Source of the DNA: Gemmatimonadaceae bacterium
GTDB taxonomy: Bacteria; Gemmatimonadota; Gemmatimonadetes; Gemmatimonadales; Gemmatimonadaceae
NCBI GenBank assembly: GCA_014379705.1
Contig: JACMLI010000756.1
Location: 1-10,057 of the forward strand
Direction of reading: 5' to 3'
Length of the DNA stretch: 10,057 bases
Shown: positions 6,934 through 10,057 of the stretch, in pieces
Layout: each line of letters starts with the position of its first letter
How positions within the stretch are numbered: the first letter of the stretch is position 1
Made by a program: the position numbers and the translations under genes
The notes under the pieces: model-generated
What the model was told of the DNA's origin: nothing
What the model saw: the letters and a program-made list of their open reading frames with translations, nothing else
Databases searched by the model: none

Positions 6934-7151
6934 CAGGCGGCCATCGTTGCGCGGGCTCCACATGCCAGCCGCTCCGGACTCGACAATGACGCGCTCACAC
7001 GCTTCTTTTGGTTCTTCTAACCGCGCCCGGAAATTGCGGCCTTGGTGTTGCAGGGGGGAAAGCTGCGTGGCGGCCAGTCGGCACCCGCACCCCTATCCCA
7101 CTGTGACCGCCGTCCCACCTGCCCGGACGCAAAAGAGGTACTGAACGGTTC
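6934..7151. other. 218-base intergenic gap between cmk and the radical SAM gene
   Basis: I see no tRNA and no intrinsic terminator with a T tract here, and no promoter pair I can defend. A small open frame (ATG 6986, stop 7142-7144, 52 codons) ends seven bases before the radical SAM start. By hand count, 17 of its 52 third positions are A or T, many more than in neighbouring genes, so I do not annotate it as coding. It is discussed as a finding because precursor peptides can sit at such sites. Confidence 0.6.
7135..7138 (+). promoter_or_regulatory. Possible ribosome binding site for the radical SAM gene
   Basis: GAGG in the purine run AAAAGAGG ends 13 bases before the ATG at 7152. The spacing is longer than ideal, so the site is plausible but weak. 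It is the only purine-rich element close to that start. Confidence 0.4.
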
Positions 7152-8246
7152 ATGGATCCCAACTGGCTGAGAAAGCGGCTCTTCGACAGCGTCAACTACC
7201 GGCTGCGCACGTTCGCTGGTGGGAAGTTCGCGTCTTATTGTCGTCCTCCCTCGATCATCTTCCTCCTCACGGAGCGGTGCAACGCCCATTGCGTGCATTG
7301 CGACATCTGGAAGAACCGGGGCAAAGAGGACAGTCCGACCGAAGAGCAGTGGGCGACGGTCCTCACCGACCTGCGGAAGTGGCTCGGGCCGGTCCAGGTG
7401 TCGTTCAGCGGGGGCGAGGCGCTCCTCAAGCCCTACACGATTGACCTCGTCAAGCACGCCAGGGCGGAGGGGCTCTACCTCGAGATCCTGACCCATGGCT
7501 TCTGGACGGACCAGGGGAAGATCGAGTCGCTGGCCCTCGCCAACCCATGGCGCGTCACCTTGTCCTTCGACGGCGTCGGTGAGACCCACAGCAAGATCCG
7601 CGGGCGCGAGCGTTTCTTCGAGAAGACGTCGGCGTCGATCGACACCTTCAAGCGGGTCCGCGCCGAGCACGGCCTCAAGTACACGATCCGGCTCAAGAAC
7701 GTGATCATGTCGCACAATGTCCACGACACGATCAACGTGGCGAAGTTCGCCAACCAGCCTGGGATGGAAGTCTTCTACCAGCCGATCGAGCAGAACTACA
7801 ACACACCGGAGAACACGGACTGGTGGTTGGAGAGCGAGAACTGGCCGACGGACATCCCGCGAGTGCTCAAGAACATCCGGGAACTGATCGCCCTCAAGCG
7901 GCAGGGATACCACATCGCGAACAGCTACGCGCAGCTGGAGGCGATGATCCCATACTTCGAGCACCCGGAGTCTACGCGCGTCGCCACCATGAGCCACAGC
8001 GCGCACGAAGTCCGGCAGACGTGTCACGCATTGAGCACACTGCAGTTTCAGGCGAATGGTGACGTCACGGTCTGCAGCGGTGCCCCGAGGGTGGGAAACA
8101 TCAAGGAGCGCTCGATCCGCGAGATCTGGGAGTCACGACCGAAGTTCTGGGAGGGTGGATGCTGCCTCGAACGGCGGCTGACGAGCGAGGAGCGCGACAC
8201 CGTCCTCGTGCAGTTGGCCAGCGCGACATCGTCGGCAACGACGTAG
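7152..8246 (+). CDS. Radical SAM protein with short SPASM/twitch-like C-terminus
   Basis: A 364-residue S-adenosylmethionine radical enzyme of unknown substrate. The cluster motif CNAHCVHC (C43, C47, C50) binds the [4Fe-4S] cluster that cleaves SAM, followed by DIW. SGGEALL (86-92) is the SAM-contacting GGE motif, and the barrel continues to about residue 280. The C-terminus has C291, GDVTVC (303-308), GNIKERSIREIW (315-326) and a C337-C338 doublet. This resembles the SPASM/twitch region that holds auxiliary iron-sulfur clusters, but with fewer cysteines than full SPASM. No signal peptide or membrane segment is seen. A glycosyltransferase begins 14 bases downstream, so the pair is probably co-transcribed. 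Possible roles include modification of a sugar, lipid or peptide. The composition is less GC-rich than the dap genes (65 of 120 bases at 7681-7800 are G or C). Confidence 0.9.
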   Translation: MDPNWLRKRLFDSVNYRLRTFAGGKFASYCRPPSIIFLLTERCNAHCVHCDIWKNRGKEDSPTEEQWATVLTDLRKWLGPVQVSFSGGEALLKPYTIDLVKHARAEGLYLEILTHGFWTDQGKIESLALANPWRVTLSFDGVGETHSKIRGRERFFEKTSASIDTFKRVRAEHGLKYTIRLKNVIMSHNVHDTINVAKFANQPGMEVFYQPIEQNYNTPENTDWWLESENWPTDIPRVLKNIRELIALKRQGYHIANSYAQLEAMIPYFEHPESTRVATMSHSAHEVRQTCHALSTLQFQANGDVTVCSGAPRVGNIKERSIREIWESRPKFWEGGCCLERRLTSEERDTVLVQLASATSSATT

Positions 8247-8260
8247 CGAAGCCGATCACC

Positions 8261-9445
8261 GTGTCGACGGGCACGGCGGCGCCGGTGCGAACCCTGGTCT
8301 CGATCTTCGGACTCGAGCCCCTTCGCATCGGCGGTGTCGAGGCGTTCGCGCGCGAATTCTCCGCGCAACTGGCTGAGCGCGGCTGGAACAGCGTGCTGTG
8401 CTTCCTCGGCGAGCCCACGCCGCTGGTGCGCGAGTACCTGCAGCTCCCGAACGTCACCATCGAGGTCTTGCCCGCGGACTTGAAGGCCGCCACGGCGATA
8501 CCCGCAGTGTCGGCCTTGCTCGCGCGGCACCGGCCCGAGGTCCTGCTCCTTCAGTTCACTCCCTTCCTCAGCGCCATCCCGTGGATCGCCAGGATGCGCG
8601 GGGTCGATCGCGTGTACTTCGTGGATCAGGGGTCGCATCCTGCCGGATGGACCGATCGAGGTACCCCGCTCTGGAAGCAATGGGTGGCGCGCGTGCTCAC
8701 GTCTCCGCTCACCTCCGTGCTCAGTATCAGCGATTACAACCTCCGCGTGCTTCGCGCTCGCGGCTTCCTCCCGGTGAGCAAGACGCTGCGGCTCTACAAC
8801 GCCGCACAGGTGTCCCGACCGCACGATCCCGCGCTGGGCAATGCGTTTCGTCGCCGCCACGGCATTCCCCTCGACCGCACGGTGGTCGCTCAGGTGTCCT
8901 GGATGATCCCCGAAAAGGGAATTCCGGACCTGCTCGAGGCTGCCCGGATTTCGCTGGAGCAGGACCAGACGCTCCACTTCATGTTTGGCGGTGAAGGTCC
9001 CTGCCGGGCGGAGTACGAGGCGAAGGCCGTGTCCCTGGGCCTCGCGGATCGCGTCACGTTCACCGGTCTCGTGCGCGACCCTCACGGCGAGGGGCTGTTC
9101 GACGCGGCGGACATCGTCTGCCAGATGAGCCGCTGGGAGGAGGCCTTCGGGTACGTGATCGCCGAGGCCATGGCGGTGGACCGTCCGGTGATCGCGACTC
9201 GCGTAGGCGCGATCCCCGAGCTCGTCATTCACGAGCAAACCGGAGTCCTGGTCGAGCGCGGGGACTACGCTGCCGCCGCCGCGGCGATCCTGCGACTGTC
9301 GGCCGACGAAACCCTTCGACGTCGCCTTGGACAGGCCGGGCGGAAGCGGGCGGAACAGGAGTTCAACGTGAGAACCAACGTCGCGACCGCACTTGGCCTC
9401 TTTGGCGTGGGGCCCCGACGCGACGGGTCCACGGAGCCGCGTTGA
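8261..9445 (+). CDS. GT4-type glycosyltransferase (GT-B fold)
   Basis: Predicted to transfer a sugar from a nucleotide-sugar donor; acceptor and sugar are unknown. The 394-residue protein has an N-terminal acceptor domain opening with the strand TLVSIFGLEP and GGVEAFAREFSAQLAERGW (24-42), the usual glycine-rich start of GT4 enzymes. The C-terminal donor domain has SWMIPEKGI (213-221) with the expected lysine, GGEGP (243-247), and the EX7E motif E294/E302 in WEEAFGYVIAEAMA, followed by RPVIATRVGAIPELV. No membrane segment is obvious, so it is cytosolic or peripheral. The GTG at 8261 is chosen as the first reasonable start after the radical SAM stop; GTG 8285 is an alternative. The frame is open back to 8159, but that part only overlaps the previous gene. 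It may act with the radical SAM enzyme on a polysaccharide or other glycoconjugate. Confidence 0.9.
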   Translation: MSTGTAAPVRTLVSIFGLEPLRIGGVEAFAREFSAQLAERGWNSVLCFLGEPTPLVREYLQLPNVTIEVLPADLKAATAIPAVSALLARHRPEVLLLQFTPFLSAIPWIARMRGVDRVYFVDQGSHPAGWTDRGTPLWKQWVARVLTSPLTSVLSISDYNLRVLRARGFLPVSKTLRLYNAAQVSRPHDPALGNAFRRRHGIPLDRTVVAQVSWMIPEKGIPDLLEAARISLEQDQTLHFMFGGEGPCRAEYEAKAVSLGLADRVTFTGLVRDPHGEGLFDAADIVCQMSRWEEAFGYVIAEAMAVDRPVIATRVGAIPELVIHEQTGVLVERGDYAAAAAAILRLSADETLRRRLGQAGRKRAEQEFNVRTNVATALGLFGVGPRRDGSTEPR

Positions 9446-9471
9446 CCGGATAGGTCCGCTCCAGCTACATT
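9442..9471 (+). promoter_or_regulatory. Predicted sigma-70-type promoter of rpsA
   Basis: TTGACC at 9442-9447 is one base off the -35 consensus. TACATT at 9466-9471 is a fair -10 box, and the spacer is 18 bases. The -35 overlaps the glycosyltransferase stop codon (TGA 9443-9445). Transcription would start near 9478, giving rpsA an untranslated leader of about 100 bases. This would let S1 be made independently of the upstream genes. Confidence 0.6.
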
Positions 9472-9484
9472 TTCTGGCTCACTT

Positions 9485-9509
9485 CGAGCGCCCCGGCGAC
9501 GGGCGCTCG
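9485..9509 (+). promoter_or_regulatory. Leader hairpin upstream of rpsA
   Basis: CGAGCGCCC (9485-9493) and GGGCGCTCG (9501-9509) form a perfect 9-bp stem with a 7-base loop. No T tract follows, so a standard intrinsic terminator for the upstream gene is unlikely. It lies just after the predicted transcription start of rpsA. S1 represses its own translation through leader structure in E. coli, so a regulatory or stabilising role is plausible but unproven. Confidence 0.55.
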
Positions 9510-9568
9510 CTGTCGTCTCCACCCACCCCAACCTCGCACGCGGCGAGCTGCATGATTCCGCGGTAGAC

Positions 9569-9573
9569 AGGAG
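9569..9573 (+). promoter_or_regulatory. Shine-Dalgarno sequence of rpsA
   Basis: AGGAG sits five bases before the ATG at 9579. It is the strongest ribosome binding site in the window and fixes the rpsA start. It contrasts with the poorly marked starts inside the dap operon. Confidence 0.8.
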
Positions 9574-9578
9574 AATCG

Positions 9579-10057
9579 ATGACCGACGTCACCACCGCCC
9601 CCGCGCTGACCGCGCTGGAGAAGCGAAAGGCCCAGGCGAGCGAGCTGCGCCCGCTGGCCAACCGCCGCCCCGAACTCTACGACGAGGACGAGTACTCCTC
9701 GGCCGAATACGATCGGATGCTCGAGATGTACAACGGGACGCTCGCCTCGATCGACGAAGGCGAGATCGTCAAGTCCCGCGTACTCGAGATCCGCGAGAAC
9801 CTCGTGGTCCTCGATATCGGCTTCAAGTCCGAAGGCACGATCCCGCTCGAAGAGTTCAAGGACCTCCCCGACCTCAAGGTCGGTGATGAAGTCGAGGTTC
9901 TCCTCGAGCACCTCGAGGACCAGGAAGGCTCCGTCGTCCTGTCGAAGAAGAAGGCCGATTTCATGCGCGTGTGGGAGCGCATCCGTCTGGCCTACGAGAA
10001 CGAGCAGCCGGTCGAGGGAACGCTCGTCAAGAAGATCAAGGGCGGAGTGGTCGTCGA
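9579..10057 (+). CDS. rpsA: 30S ribosomal protein S1, N-terminal part (truncated by window edge)
   Basis: S1 binds mRNA on the 30S subunit and helps start translation of leaders that are weakly marked or structured. The visible 159 residues contain an acidic, Tyr-rich N-terminal segment (about 31-52), probably the ribosome-docking region. A first S1 OB-fold repeat (about 58-124) follows, with GEIVKSRVLEI, VVLDIGFKSEGTIPL and GSVVLSKKKA. A second repeat starts at about 145 with VEGTLVKKIKGGVVV. The reading frame is open to the last base. The promoter, leader hairpin and AGGAG are all directly upstream. The neighbouring cmk, two genes upstream, fits the common cmk-rpsA arrangement. Confidence 0.93.
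   Translation, partial: MTDVTTAPALTALEKRKAQASELRPLANRRPELYDEDEYSSAEYDRMLEMYNGTLASIDEGEIVKSRVLEIRENLVVLDIGFKSEGTIPLEEFKDLPDLKVGDEVEVLLEHLEDQEGSVVLSKKKADFMRVWERIRLAYENEQPVEGTLVKKIKGGVVV

Noticed and set aside
7017..8027. 336-codon open frame on the minus strand opposite the radical SAM gene
   Set aside because: It is a compositional shadow: the + strand frame has complete radical SAM motifs and this one shows none.
8159..8260. Longer glycosyltransferase starting inside the radical SAM gene
   Set aside because: The extra residues overlap the radical SAM 3' end, are not family-like, and precede the normal first beta strand.
9485..9509. Intrinsic terminator of the glycosyltransferase gene
   Set aside because: The stem is perfect but no T tract follows, and it lies downstream of a good promoter for rpsA, so a leader element is more likely.
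9265..9531. Minus-strand open frame at the glycosyltransferase end
   Set aside because: No motif, biased composition, and it covers the predicted rpsA promoter and hairpin.

Overview
The window comes from a GC-rich bacterial chromosome. Every gene I can support is on the + strand. The diaminopimelate genes, the cell-wall logic behind them and the overall protein character point to a diderm environmental bacterium. Gemmatimonadota is my best guess from general resemblance; nothing in the window proves it.

Layout. Positions 1-31 are the 3' end of a tRNA, probably tRNA-Leu. Next is a short non-coding stretch (32-166) built from two inverted arrays of an 8-bp unit, which ends three bases before the first gene. 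Positions 167-6933 hold a tightly packed run: dapE, lysC, dapB, dapA, dapD, aroA, cmk. The first five genes overlap by 1 or 4 bases, aroA starts 2 bases after dapD, and cmk overlaps the end of aroA by 20 bases. After a 218-base gap come a radical SAM enzyme (7152-8246) and a GT4-type glycosyltransferase (8261-9445). They sit between cmk and rpsA, two genes that are commonly neighbours in bacteria. The start of rpsA (ribosomal protein S1) runs off the right edge, behind its own likely sigma-70-type promoter and a leader hairpin.

How the genes work together. LysC, DapA, DapB, DapD and DapE carry out five steps of the succinylase route from aspartate to LL-diaminopimelate, which supplies lysine and peptidoglycan. 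Aspartate-semialdehyde dehydrogenase, the DapC aminotransferase, the epimerase and the decarboxylase are not here and must be elsewhere. AroA (shikimate pathway) and Cmk (pyrimidine nucleotides) are added to the same transcription unit. The radical SAM/glycosyltransferase pair looks like a separate module inserted into this housekeeping neighbourhood; its product cannot be read from the window.

The less ordinary signals are the inverted 8-bp arrays at 36-163, the hexamer TTAGGC (which accounts for every in-frame TTA codon and one stop codon), the radical SAM/glycosyltransferase insertion, and the rpsA promoter plus 9-bp hairpin leader. I found no convincing wholly new system. The radical SAM pair is the best candidate for undescribed chemistry.
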